Shown piece by piece: positions 8,131 through 20,100 of a stretch of 44,638 bases of DNA. The DNA is from Verrucomicrobiota bacterium (lineage in GTDB: Bacteria; Verrucomicrobiota; Verrucomicrobiia; Limisphaerales; CAIMTB01). Under the pieces are notes generated by a model, which saw only the letters and a program-made list of their open reading frames with translations, did no database searches and was not told where the DNA came from. Every line of letters starts with the position of its first letter. Position 1 is the stretch's first letter. The DNA is taken from positions 1-44,638 of the forward strand of contig CAUJJW010000017.1 of the NCBI GenBank assembly GCA_963205105.1, given 5' to 3'. Made by a program: the position numbers and the translations under genes.

Positions 8131-11100
8131 CTACGGCAGGCACAACACTTCCGTGCACCCGCCATCGCCGCAGACCAGATGGCAGAACTTCGCTCCCGCC
8201 GTGCCGAATCGAACACGGAAGTCATGGGTGCCCACCAGGCACGTCTCCAACCGCACATCCTGCCGGAACTGGAAGTCCCGGAAGCTGTTGTTGTACTGCA
8301 GGCTCAGGTTCGGAATCCCGATCGAATCACAACCGAGGAAGTTCCGGACCACGAAACTCCCGGTGAAAGTGCCCGTCGCCAGCCCCGTCGATCGTATGTC
8401 CACCGACAGTTTCATCGTGCTGTCGAAGAAGGAACGGCGGTCCCGCAGCTCCAGACCCGTCACTCCGTTCTCCCGGTAGAACCGGACGAAGTTGTGTTCC
8501 ATCGGCCCGCCTCCGTTCACCCCGATGCCATCAAACGTCAGTGCCGGCAGCGCGATCTTCCGACTGAAGTTTGCCGCCGTATCGATGGTGAAACCGCTGG
8601 GGAAGGTCAGCGCTTGCGGAATCAGGGGCACGGTGAGTGTGCCCGCGGGAACGGTGGCCTTGAACGCGGGTCCGTTGAAGTCCCACTCCACCGACGTCGC
8701 ACTCTGGCCGTCATAGCGCAGAGAACCGATCGCCAGGGTCCGACCCGCCGTGAACACCATCCGTGTGCCACTCAGGCCGCCCGAAACCAGCGTGTTCGCG
8801 CCACCCAACAGCGACAGGTTGAAGTTATTCACCCCAACCCCGAACGCACCCGCCGCATCCCGCCGCACTTCCACCCGCGCGCCCGTGCCCGGCGTGATCC
8901 GAAGCAACGGGGTGTCGAGCAAGGTCGCCGGAAAACTGGTGATCGCGTTGGTGAACGGTCGGTCCGTCGCCAGGAAGTTGAACGGTTGCGCCACCGCAAA
9001 CCCGCCACCCGGCTTCGCCAGCAACCGCAGTTCACCGCTGGTCCGTACCGACGACACCCGAATCCCGCCTGACACCGCGTTGGTGAAGGCGAAGAAAGTG
9101 TTCGGCCCAAATTCCACCACCGCCGGAATCAATGGAGTCGGCTGCGGTAGTGTCAGCTGAGCCACGATCCGCGCCGCACTGACATCGAACAGGGCCTGCG
9201 ACGGCGCCGACGCCGGCCGATTGAGCACCGTGATTCCAGGCGTCTGGGCCCTCAGCACGAAGCGCACATTGTTGGTGAAGCTTACCAGCCATGAACCCGC
9301 GTCCACCGACAACACCTGCGGGTTGCCCAACGGCGCATTGGCCAGCGCCATCGAGAACCGGTCGCTGCTCAGGAACGCCGAGCCCTGCACCGCCGCCGTT
9401 CCCAGGGTCGGCAATTCCAGGGTCGCCTGCGAGATCCGCACATACGGCCCGGTCGGAACGTCCGCCGGAGGTCCGCCCTGGGCCTGCAATGCCACGTTGC
9501 GTCCGGATCTCAGGCTGGCCAGCGACCCGCCCTTCGCATCCGAGACCGGTCGCACCGGCACAAAGATCGCCCGGTACGTCGCTGGAACGTTGGTCGCCAC
9601 GATCGTGAACGATTCGGGTTGGGCCGGTTCCCACCGTTGGAACCGGTACTCGAACCCATCCCGCTCCTGCACCAACGGCACCGACACCGTGTTCGTCGTG
9701 CCAAAGCGCCATTCGAACGGGTTGATCACGTCGTTCGGCACTTTGCTCTCCCCCACCACCGTCACCGTCATGGGACCGCGGGCCGGGAATTGACGCAGGT
9801 TCATCGCCAGGCCGGGAGGTTCGGTTTCGAACACCAAACTCGTCGGGAAGACCTGGGCTTCACCCACCACATCGCAACGAACCGTTCCTTCGTACCCATC
9901 GGTTCCCAGCACCAACGCCCCACGATGTCGGGCCACCGTCGGCGGCGCATACCGGACCGTGATTCCACGAGAAGCTCCCGCCGCCAGTGAGATCGGCAAC
10001 GTCGTCAAGACCTGGAACGCCGCCGCGTCGTCATCCGACACCAGGTTCAGGCTGGTCACGTTCAAGGTCGCCGAACCCGGGTTGCGCAGGGTGATCGTCT
10101 GGGTTGCATTGGTCCCAATCGCGATGACCCCGAAGTCCACCAGGCCCGGCAGTGTTGCCGAACCCTGAACCGGCGGCTGGAACGGTCCGCTCCGATACAC
10201 GCCGTCGCCGTTCACCGCGTAAGACACGCCGGTGCTGCGTCCCGACACCGCCAAGGGCCCGGTCCGGCCTGAGGTGATGGTCTCAGCGAATTCCTGCACC
10301 CAGGTCGCGCCACCGTTGTCGGTGCGGAAAACCCCGCCTTCAACGCCATCCGATCCGGCGACCCAACCGGTGGTTGTGCTCACAAAGTGAACCCGGCGCA
10401 GGTCCATGCCGGTGAACAACGGTTGCGGCGTCCAAGCCGTCGACACCGCTCCACCGGTTGTGGTCCGCCGAAACGCACCGTCGGCACCCACCAGCCAGCC
10501 GTTGTTCAGGTCCAGGAACTGAAGGTCTTCAATGGTGGTTCCCAGGTTCAACACCCGGGTCCAGTTGGCACCCGCGTCCGTGGAGCGGAACACATGACCG
10601 TTCCCCGCTACGAACAGGGTGGTGGTCGTGATGGCGTGAATCGCGGTGCCGTCAAAGACGCCGCTGAGCGGGACAGGACGAGTCCGGACCGCCCAGGTCA
10701 GACCTCCATCGACCGTGCGTAGCACATCCCCGGGCGTGTCGATCCCGATAAGCCTGTCGGTCATCCGGGTCACCGCAAAGCCGGTCGTCGAGGACACCAT
10801 GTGCAGGTCGCGCACCTTGGTGGAGACGGGCGTGGTTTGTACCGACCACGTGGTGCCACCGTTGGCGGTTCGCAGGATGTAGCTGGCGCAGGTGTTGGTG
10901 CAGACCGGGAAGGTCCTTCCCGCATCCCCGCCCACGGCGAATCCCAGCGAACTGGAGAAGAAATGCAGTCGGCTCAACGCCGACGGCACCGCCGCCGTGA
11001 GCGTGGTCCAGTTGGTTCCACGATCCGTCGTTCGGAAGATCTGACTTCCTGAAATCGCGAACCCCGTGGTGTCGGAGACGAATTGAATGTCCCGGAACGC

Positions 11101-14100
11101 CGACGGCCTTGGGCTGGCCAGCAGATCCCAGGTGTTGACCTGGCCGCGACCCTGGACCGGCAACCGGTAGCGGGTCGCCGATTCGTTGTGGGTGAACTCG
11201 ATCACCGCGGAATGATCTCCCTGGCTGGCCGGTGTGAATCGAACCTGGAAGGTCCGCGAGCTGTTGGTCGGAATGCCGGTCAATGCGGTGCTGGACAGGG
11301 CGAAGGCGCTGCTGCCCGTGCGGGTGATTGCCGTCACGTTGAGCGGGGCAAAGCCACGGTTGAAGACCGTCACTTCCACCGTCCGCGTCCGGTTGAGCGG
11401 CAACAGGCCGAAGTCCACCTCGCCTGGTTCCAGCGTGATGATCGGCCCGGTCGGCGCCGAGCCGGGGCGGAAGTGGATCTGGCCTTGTTCACCCGCCAGC
11501 CAGGTGCCGCCAGCATTGCCCGTCTGCGCGTTGAAGTGATACGCCCCGGATGGGTTCTCCCGAACGAACGGCGGGTTCTGCCCGATCGGCAGCCGGGTGT
11601 ACGCCGAACCATTTTCACCGACGATGTACCCCACGTTCACCGCGGTGAAATTCTCCAGGGTCGGTCCAAAAACTCGACTCAGGGTCCCGCCAATGCCAGG
11701 CGCGGTGAACAGGCTGCCACTGTCGCCTACCACCCACACATCGGCGTCGGTGTCGATGGCGCTGGTCGCGCCAAAGGCGGCACCCCGGAGGTTGAGAAAG
11801 CCTCCCGCCAGAAGGGTGGAACTCCAGTTGAGCCCGCCATCCGTTGAACGAACCACCGTGCCCGCATCCCCCACCGCCACCAACCTCGGTGTCACCGTGG
11901 GCGAGGGCCGCAAGGAAGCGACTGCGTTCAGCGGCGCCGTCGTCGTCACCGCCTGCACAAACGGTCCGTTGTTCTCCCGCGCCACCAACCCGCCCGCGTC
12001 CCGGAACCCCGCGAACACCACGCTCACAGCGGGGTCCATGTTGTTTGCCGCCGACACCGTCAACGGCATCAAGGTCACCGCGGTCCAGTGGTTGCTGGGA
12101 CTGGTGACGATCGGATCCACAATCCTCCGCCAGGTCACGCCACCATCGGTCGAAACCCCCGCCATGCCTTCCAACCCGGCCACCACCACCAGGTTGTTGC
12201 GGCTGGCGATGGCGCGGAACGAACCCGAGAACCCCGCCCGTTCCGCAGTCCAACTGCGCCCGCCATTGTCCGTCCTCAGAAACGCCCCGTCATCACCCAC
12301 CGCCCAACCCACGTTCGTCGTCAGCATGCTGATGCCACGCAGGGTCGGACCGCCTTCGCGCAAGCGCACCAGGCGTTCGGCATAGGCGTTCAGTGTCTGA
12401 ATCGGGATCGCATGCGGAACAGGCGTATCGTTCGCCCGAATTGTCAGCGTCCCCGTGGCGCTGCCCAACCCCGCCGGCGTGAAGGTCATCGTCAGATCCA
12501 GGCGTTCGCCCGGCTGCAACGTGCGGTTGCTGATCGCCGGCGACACCGTGAACGGCCCGGTGAGTGTCGCATTGGTGAGCACCAGCGGCGCGACACCGAG
12601 GTTCCGAATCACCACCGTCCGCGTCGCCCGGCTGCCCAACGGCACTTCGCCAAATCGCACGGAATCCACGCTGGCATTGAAGATCGGCACCGGTCGTGCG
12701 TCGCCGGTCACCGGAATGCCCGGCTGCGACCCGCCCGGCGTCATCAAGACCTGGATCTGGCTGTTGGCCACCCCCGCCGCCGTCGGCCGGAATTGCACCA
12801 GCACATCCCGGAATTCCCCGACCGGAATGGAAAGGTCGGACTGGGCCGGCACGAACGCCGGGGAGGCACTGAAGAGGTTCACGATCAGCGGGGCTTCACC
12901 CGCATTCGACAGTCGCAACGACCGGTTGGTCACCGACCCGAAGGGAATCGTTCCAAAGGTCAGGGATGCCGGTTGAATCGACAGCTTCGGCTCCGCTGAA
13001 CTGGGTTCGTTGCCGAGTTCCAAGCGCCCCCGCAGTTTCACTCCACCCAGCAGGTTCAACTCACGCAGCCCGGTGTCCGCATAGAAGCGCCCTTCGGTGT
13101 CGACCAGCAACTGGTTGAACGGCGCCGCCAGGGTGGTGGCGTTCTGGCTGCCCGGCAGCAAGGTCACCGTCGGACTGTTGATCTCGAATCCCACCACGCC
13201 CGACCGCCGGCTCAACCGCATCTGCCCACCCGTCATCTGGAAATGGCCTGGCACCGTGAAGTTCCCGGAGGTGACCGTCGCGGTGAAATCCGCGTTGGCC
13301 CGGTTGGTGAAGGGCGAAAGCCTCAGCAGCTCGGAGTTCACCCCCACGACCTGGAGCCGCGCACCGCTCGGGGCGGCGTAGCCGTCCTGGAACAGTTGGA
13401 CCGAGAGGTTGTCGGTGGTCACTCCCCGCAACTGAATCGCACCGAACGCCTGGGGCGGAATCGAAGCCTCGCCCGTCAGCGCGATGGCGCCGTTTAACCC
13501 CACCGACAGCGTGCCTTGCGCGCTCGTCCCCGGCCCCAGCAACCCGCCCTCAAACGAACCGCTCATCACCAGTCCGTTCTGGCTGACCGTGAGACTTGCC
13601 CCGGCCCGCAATCCCGGCGTCGGCAGTCCCGCGAATTGTTTGGCCTGCCCCAATTCCGCCGTGAGTTGGAACGTCCCGTCACCGTTCACCGCCAAGGACG
13701 CCCGGCCCGTCCCGCCCACCACCAGTTCCTGTGCGAAACTTTCGCCGGGAAACACGGTCACAGTCAGGCCCGCCGGGATGTTCGACACCACCAGGCTGGT
13801 CAGTGCCAACCCGTTGCCCGCCACGCTGGCCGTGAAATCGCCCGCCGTGGAACCCACCCGCAGCAGTTCGCGCCCGCCAAGGTCCCGAACCGACAGCTGC
13901 CCCGCAAGGCTCGCCGTGGCGTTCCAGGGTCCGGTGGTGGAGAACGAGAAGGCATCGTTCGTGCGCGCCCCGTGAATGCGCAGGCTCAAACCATTGCCCA
14001 ACATCGGAATGTCGAGGCGGGACGGATCGACGGCAAAGGAGCCTTGGATCGTGTTGTTGGCCGCCCGCACCATGTTGAACCGGGCGCTGATGCGCGAGGC

Positions 14101-17100
14101 ATTGGGAATCAGAGGAACCACGCTCAGCAGACGCGTGCCGTTCAGCGGGTTGTTGATCCGGATGGGATCGATCGCCCCCGAGGCCGCCAGGAACGGGGCT
14201 CCTGCCGCGGGAAGCGTGTTGAAGTCAAAGGTGGCGTTGTGCAACGCCAGCCCCGGAACACCCAGCTGCGGCACGCTGAAACGCCCCGCCAGATTGGGCA
14301 GCGCCACCAGATCCGAGGGGAACACTGCCAGTTCCGCGTTGTCGATGGTCACCAGGTTCGCGAACCGGAACTGCCCCTTGAAGGCGATCCCTCCCAGCCG
14401 CGTGGCTTCCGCAAACGGGCCCGTGCCCTGAAACGCCGGGTTGAACCGAGGTGAATACGCCACCAACCGCGCCGAAGCACTTCCCGTCGTCAGCAGGTTG
14501 GTGAGCGGGTCCGGAATGCGGAACCGATCCACCGTCAGGTCCATGGAAACCTTGGGCAAACCATCCGCCAAACTCGTCGCCACCCGGTTCACCACCGTCG
14601 CCACTTCCGCCGCGGAACTCCCGTTCTGCTGAAGCCGGGTGATCTGATCGCGGAACTCGGTGAAAACATCCTCGATCGGTCGCGGAGGCGATTGCCGGAT
14701 CTCAAACGCCAGATTCGCGCTGTCCAGGAAGCTTCTCAGCCACGATCCCGTGGGCACACCCGCGCTCACCCGGAAGAACGGTCCATTCCCCCCGCCCGCC
14801 GGCACCGCCACCACATCGGCACGTCCCACCGGCACGCCCAGCAACCGCCCGTCCAGGTACCCCGACATGAAGAACTGCTCGAAGGGATAGACGCTCCCCA
14901 CCTGGATCTCGCTCGGATCAAAGCTCGCCAACGACCCGAGCAGGTCTTGCGGCGACAGCGGATTGCCACCCGCATCGGCGAAGAACGGCGGATTGGGAGC
15001 CGGCACGTAGAACGCCAGCGATCCCACTTCGCTGGTCTGCAGCACGTAGTTGCCGATCAGGTCCGCCGCTGCTCCCAGCCGTTCGAACACGTCCGCCGAG
15101 GGATCCGACACGGTGCGGATCGCCGACAGAGGCGGTGCGTCCACAATCATTCGCGGCATCGCCAATCGCGCCGCCCCCAGAATCCCGCCGTGCGGAAAGT
15201 AGTCGTTCTGAAAACTCACCCGGGCCTGCTGCAACTGGCTGCGCTCGGGTGAGCCTTCGGGGAAGATTTGGAACAGGTCGGCTTCCGTCCCCTTCCACAG
15301 CGGTTGCGCCAGGAAACCACGTTCCAAGGCGGTCAAAGCCACGTTCAACCGCGACGGCAACCTCGGATTGCGATCCTCCGGTCGCACATAGCGAAAGCCC
15401 GGCCGCGCCGGATGCGCCGTCAGGTTCGGCAGAATCACCCGCGCTTCGGCATCCGCCAGTTTGAACCCGAACGGATTGATCTCGTACCCAATGGTGAACG
15501 TCGCGTTTGCCAGCATGTGATCGAAGCCTTCTTTCGCGAAGTTCCCCAACGCCTGCGGCGAACTGAATTTACCCTCGAACCCGCCCACCACCGCTTCCGC
15601 CAGATCCGGGAAGCCCAGCCCAAAGCCCATCGAAGCGTTGTCCAGCGCCGGGAAAATGGGCTGACAGAACAACCCCGCACTTCCGGCGCACAGCAGCAGG
15701 TTGTTGATCACGAAGCTCGGCGAGAACGAGAAGCCCGCCGCCAGACTGGTGCGCGTCGCCGCCGCACTCACGTCCACCAGTTCCGCCGACAGCGGAATGC
15801 CGAACAGTTTCGGAACCGCCTGCCCGCACAGGGCGAACGACGGCTGGAAGCTGTCCGCCACGGTCCGCGCCGCTGCGGCAAAACAATCGCCCAAACCCGG
15901 CACCGGCGGCATCGAGAACACCTGCCCGACGAAGGCCAGTTTCTCCGAGTCGTTCAGCGCCGACAGTGCCTGTTGGGTCGTTCGATCCAGCACCCGCGGT
16001 GCGACACGCGCCAAGACCGCCCGAATGGTCTGGTCCGCCATGCATCCCGTTAGTTGCCCAAAGGCCGAAAGCACCCCGGTCACGCATCCCGGGCATTCGA
16101 ACTGCGACCGCATCTGGCCCAATTCCAACGGCCCGATGGCCAGCAGACTGTCGCCGCAGAACGACGGGTTCGGATCCCCGCGATTGTCAGTGCCCGCCAC
16201 GAAACTCTCCGTGCGACCCACCGGCACGCCCATCACGTTGATCGATCCCACCACCCCGGCCGCGCCCGTCGTGCTCAGCACCACGCCGCCCGTCGCGGAT
16301 AGCGCCGTCGACACCGCCGCGTGCGAGAACGTTCCAGTCAGCTTCACCGTGGCGTCCGGACACGGCAGACCGGCATAGGCTGCTTCGACGATCTTGTCGT
16401 AGACCGAGGTCGTGTTGCCCAGGAACGGCGCGATGGTCTGGCGCACGATCTGGGCCAGGGTCGCTTCAAAATCCTCCAGGAACTCCGCGATATCGGCGTT
16501 GATGGCCGCTGCGGTGTTCTGGCCCAGCAGAGCCGGATCCGCCCGCGGAATCAGCAGGTCGATGCCGATCCGCACGTTCTCCGCCACCGCCTGACCGATC
16601 CCTTGCGCGTCGGTCAACCCCAGCCCTGCCACGAACGATTCGGTGATACCCAATTGGTTCAGCTCGTCTTCCGACAGCGAACTAAATTTCAGGATCACCT
16701 TGTTGGCGAACTGATCCAGGTCCGGATGCGGCTGGCACAAAATGTTGACCGTCGGTGGCGGGCAATCCCCCGTCGGACAGGGAAATTCCGGGGGTGCCTC
16801 GCCCAGGACCGCCACCCGGGACATCAACGCCCGGCGCTCGGCGGCGTCGGAAACGCGCTGAACGGCAGCTTCGTCCGCCTTGGCCCAACGCAGGTAAGCC
16901 GCGTATTCCTCCCACGTCATCGCCGCCCCCGGCCGTTCGACAGCACCTCCGGCCAACCCTCGCGCCGTAGCGGCGGGCGTCCCGCCTGCCGTAGAGCCGG
17001 GCGTCCCGCCCGGCGGCTGTCCGTCAACTGAGGATGCTTCGAAGAGCCTCGCGACCGAACCCTCCGCCTCGCCTTGCAACCCCGCCTGCGACGCCACGGG

Positions 17101-20100
17101 CCGGCCGTCCGCCCCCACCGGATAAAACGTGGCGAAATCGCACGGATCGCCGTTGCTGTTGAGGAACGACACGCCACCCGCCACCCCGGTCAGCAGGAAG
17201 CCCGTTGGCCCCAACGGAATGCCCGCCGGCCCGGCACTGGCGTCCAGGCACACCCCGATCGGACCGTTCATGTCGAAGGCGACCAGCGCCTTGACTCCCA
17301 CATCGTTCAGCGTGCCGCCCACGCGACCGGCAAAGAACAATCCCGGCGGTCGTCCCCCGGCCGCCGCCAGCCCGAGTTGCTGTCCGGCCGCCGCATTCAC
17401 CGTGTCCAAACCACCGAGGAACACTTCGCCGGTCAGCGTCAACGGCGGGAATTCCAGGTTCTGAATGCTCATGCCGAACCCGCTGATCTCGGTACGAATC
17501 CGCCCGTCCACCAACCGCCCGCGCAGGTTGTCCACCCGCCCGCTCAGAATCGGATTGGGCCCAGGCGGAAGGTTCACCTGGGCGCTAATGCCCAACTCGA
17601 TGTTGTCGGGAGCGATCACCTGCGGGAAGGGCAGGTTCGGATTCAGGAACACCACACTCGCACCCGAGACGTTCAGCAGCAGGCCCGGGGCCGCCTGGTA
17701 GTCCGGATTCTGCGCCACCGACAACCCCGCGATGGTGAAGCGGGGCAACGTTTCACCCACAAAATCAAACCGGGCATTCTGCAAGCCCAGGCGTGGTCCG
17801 TCCGGGATGTTCACAAACCCGGCGAGCGACACCGAGAACGGCCGGCTTGGCGTCGGCTGGAAGAGGTTCGTCAGGCCATCCAACGCCAAGACCGCGTTGT
17901 CGATCAGCAGCCCCTGCGGCCCGCCCAACCGCATCGTTCCGCCAATCGCAAAGTTCTCCATCGCCAGTTGCAACGGCTCGCCACGAGAGCCCGCCACAAA
18001 GCCGCAGGAGCGCGCAAACAACCGTCCACCTCCATCGGCTCCCAACGCCGACGGCGGAATCGCGAACTCGATGCCGACATCCAACCGGTAAAACGGCTGG
18101 CCGTTGGGCTGCCGCGCAATGGTCAACGCCGTCGGCAGGTTGCAGTTCGTCGTCGCCGTGCCCAACAGGATGAACTCGAACCCGCCCTGGCTGAACACGC
18201 TCAGGTTATCCCGCAAGGCAATCGTCCCGGTCGGAAAACCATCGAGCCGGAACGCCGCACCGAACAGGTCCACCCGGTTCGTCCGCCCCGGAATCGGCAG
18301 TTGCAGCGTCGCATTCAGATTGGTCAGTAGCGGCAAACCGTTCGTCGGAAACACCAGCCGCGCCGAACACACTTCCGCCGACAGATTCGTCAGGCCCGGA
18401 ACTTCAAATCCCAGGTTCCGGAATTCCAAGGCCCCCGAGAACCGTACCGACTCCGGATTCTCACGGAAGGTCACCGAGATCGGCGCCGACGGTGTCAGCG
18501 CGATCGCCGGCCCCGAAGCCACCCCCGCTGGGTTGGTCGGACAAATGGAGGTGGTGAAGATTTCAGGCAGCCGCAGCGTGCCATTGTTCAGGCTCAGCGT
18601 GGTGCCCGACGGTTCATAGGCGAACGACGTCGCGATGCCATCGGCCACCACCTGAAAGTTGGTTCGGGTGACCGACGCCGGCAGCGGGCGGCTGCGGGCG
18701 AACATTCCCGCCGACCCCTGGGCGGTGAAGCGTCCTCTCGGCGACACCAGGCTGACGTCAAAACCGAACCCGGCGTCGAACAGCACGAAATCCTCGGTGA
18801 ACCGCAGGTTCACATTCTGCGCGGTCGAGTTCACCGCCAGCCGATTCGCCGATTCGTCGTAGAGCACCATCACGCCGAACAGCTGGGTCGTCGTGTTGAA
18901 GGGAACCGCCAATTGACCCGTTCCCAACACGTCCAGGCCGCCTGCGCGGGTGGACGCCACCTGCAGGTCCGCCGACAACCCCACCGTCCCGAACGGCAGC
19001 GGTGTCGCCGTCGAGGCGCGCAGGCTGAAGCTGCCGTCGTTGGCCACCGTCGCTTCGTTGATCGAAAAGAAGACGTTCGTTCCGACACTGGGAAACTCCA
19101 GCCGACCGCCGAAGGTGCCGCTCAGGAATTGGGTCTGGCGATCGTACAGCAGGCCGCCGAACACCTGCCGCACCAGCAGATCGTCCCCCGCCAATACGAA
19201 GTCCTGAGGCACGAACTGCGGCCGCAAGGCGACAAACGCCTGGGCGATGCGATCCGCGCTGCGCACCGAGGCGGATGCCGCGCTCAGGAACGATCCCGCC
19301 AGCGTGGTGACCGCAGCCCCGACCCGTCGGTTGCTCGCCTGCACCAGCCGCCGACTGTAGTCGGCCAGTTCCCACCACGCTTTCTGTGCCTCAGCCACCG
19401 CGGTGAATTCCAGGGTCAACCGAGGCAGGGTGATGGTCTGGATATGGCTCACTTCCGGCGCCAGCCCGAGGTTCTCGAACGTCTCGGCCAGTTCCACCAG
19501 GTCGCGGAGCATCCCCACACCGTCCCGCATCCGGTCCCGCGGCCAGGTTTGGAGGGCCAGCTGATCCAGGCCCTCCAGGCGGGCCTGCAAGTCGCGGCGA
19601 AGCGGCGCCAGCAGATCGGCTTCGAGACTGAAATTGAACTGAACCTTGATGCGCGAAAGCGTCGCGTAAGCCGGCAGCAGCCGAGCCTCCAGGCGGTCCA
19701 CCCGCCGGTCCTCCTCCATCAACGCCCGTTCTACCAGCACCCGACGGGTCAGCGCTTGCAGACTCGCGGTTTCACGGGCCAGGTCGAACGGCCCCGAGGT
19801 GCAGTCCGCATAGCGAACCGCGCCCGGCCAATCGAACTGGCCCAACCGCTGAGCCGAAGCCAGTTCGCCCAGTTGCCGGGTGTATTGAAGGCGGTCCAGG
19901 AAAGTCAGGTTCGGCTGCTCGCACAGTTCGCGAAGGAGAAGTCCCCGCTGACGACCCGCCAACGTCCCCACCGCGGCCCGAATGATCGCGAGTTCCGACC
20001 CGTCGTCATCCACTCCCGAACTCAGGAGTTCCGCCGAGTACCCCAGAAGGTCTTTCGCATGGTTGTCGAGCAACTGGAGGGGAATGGCCTCGAAACGCGC

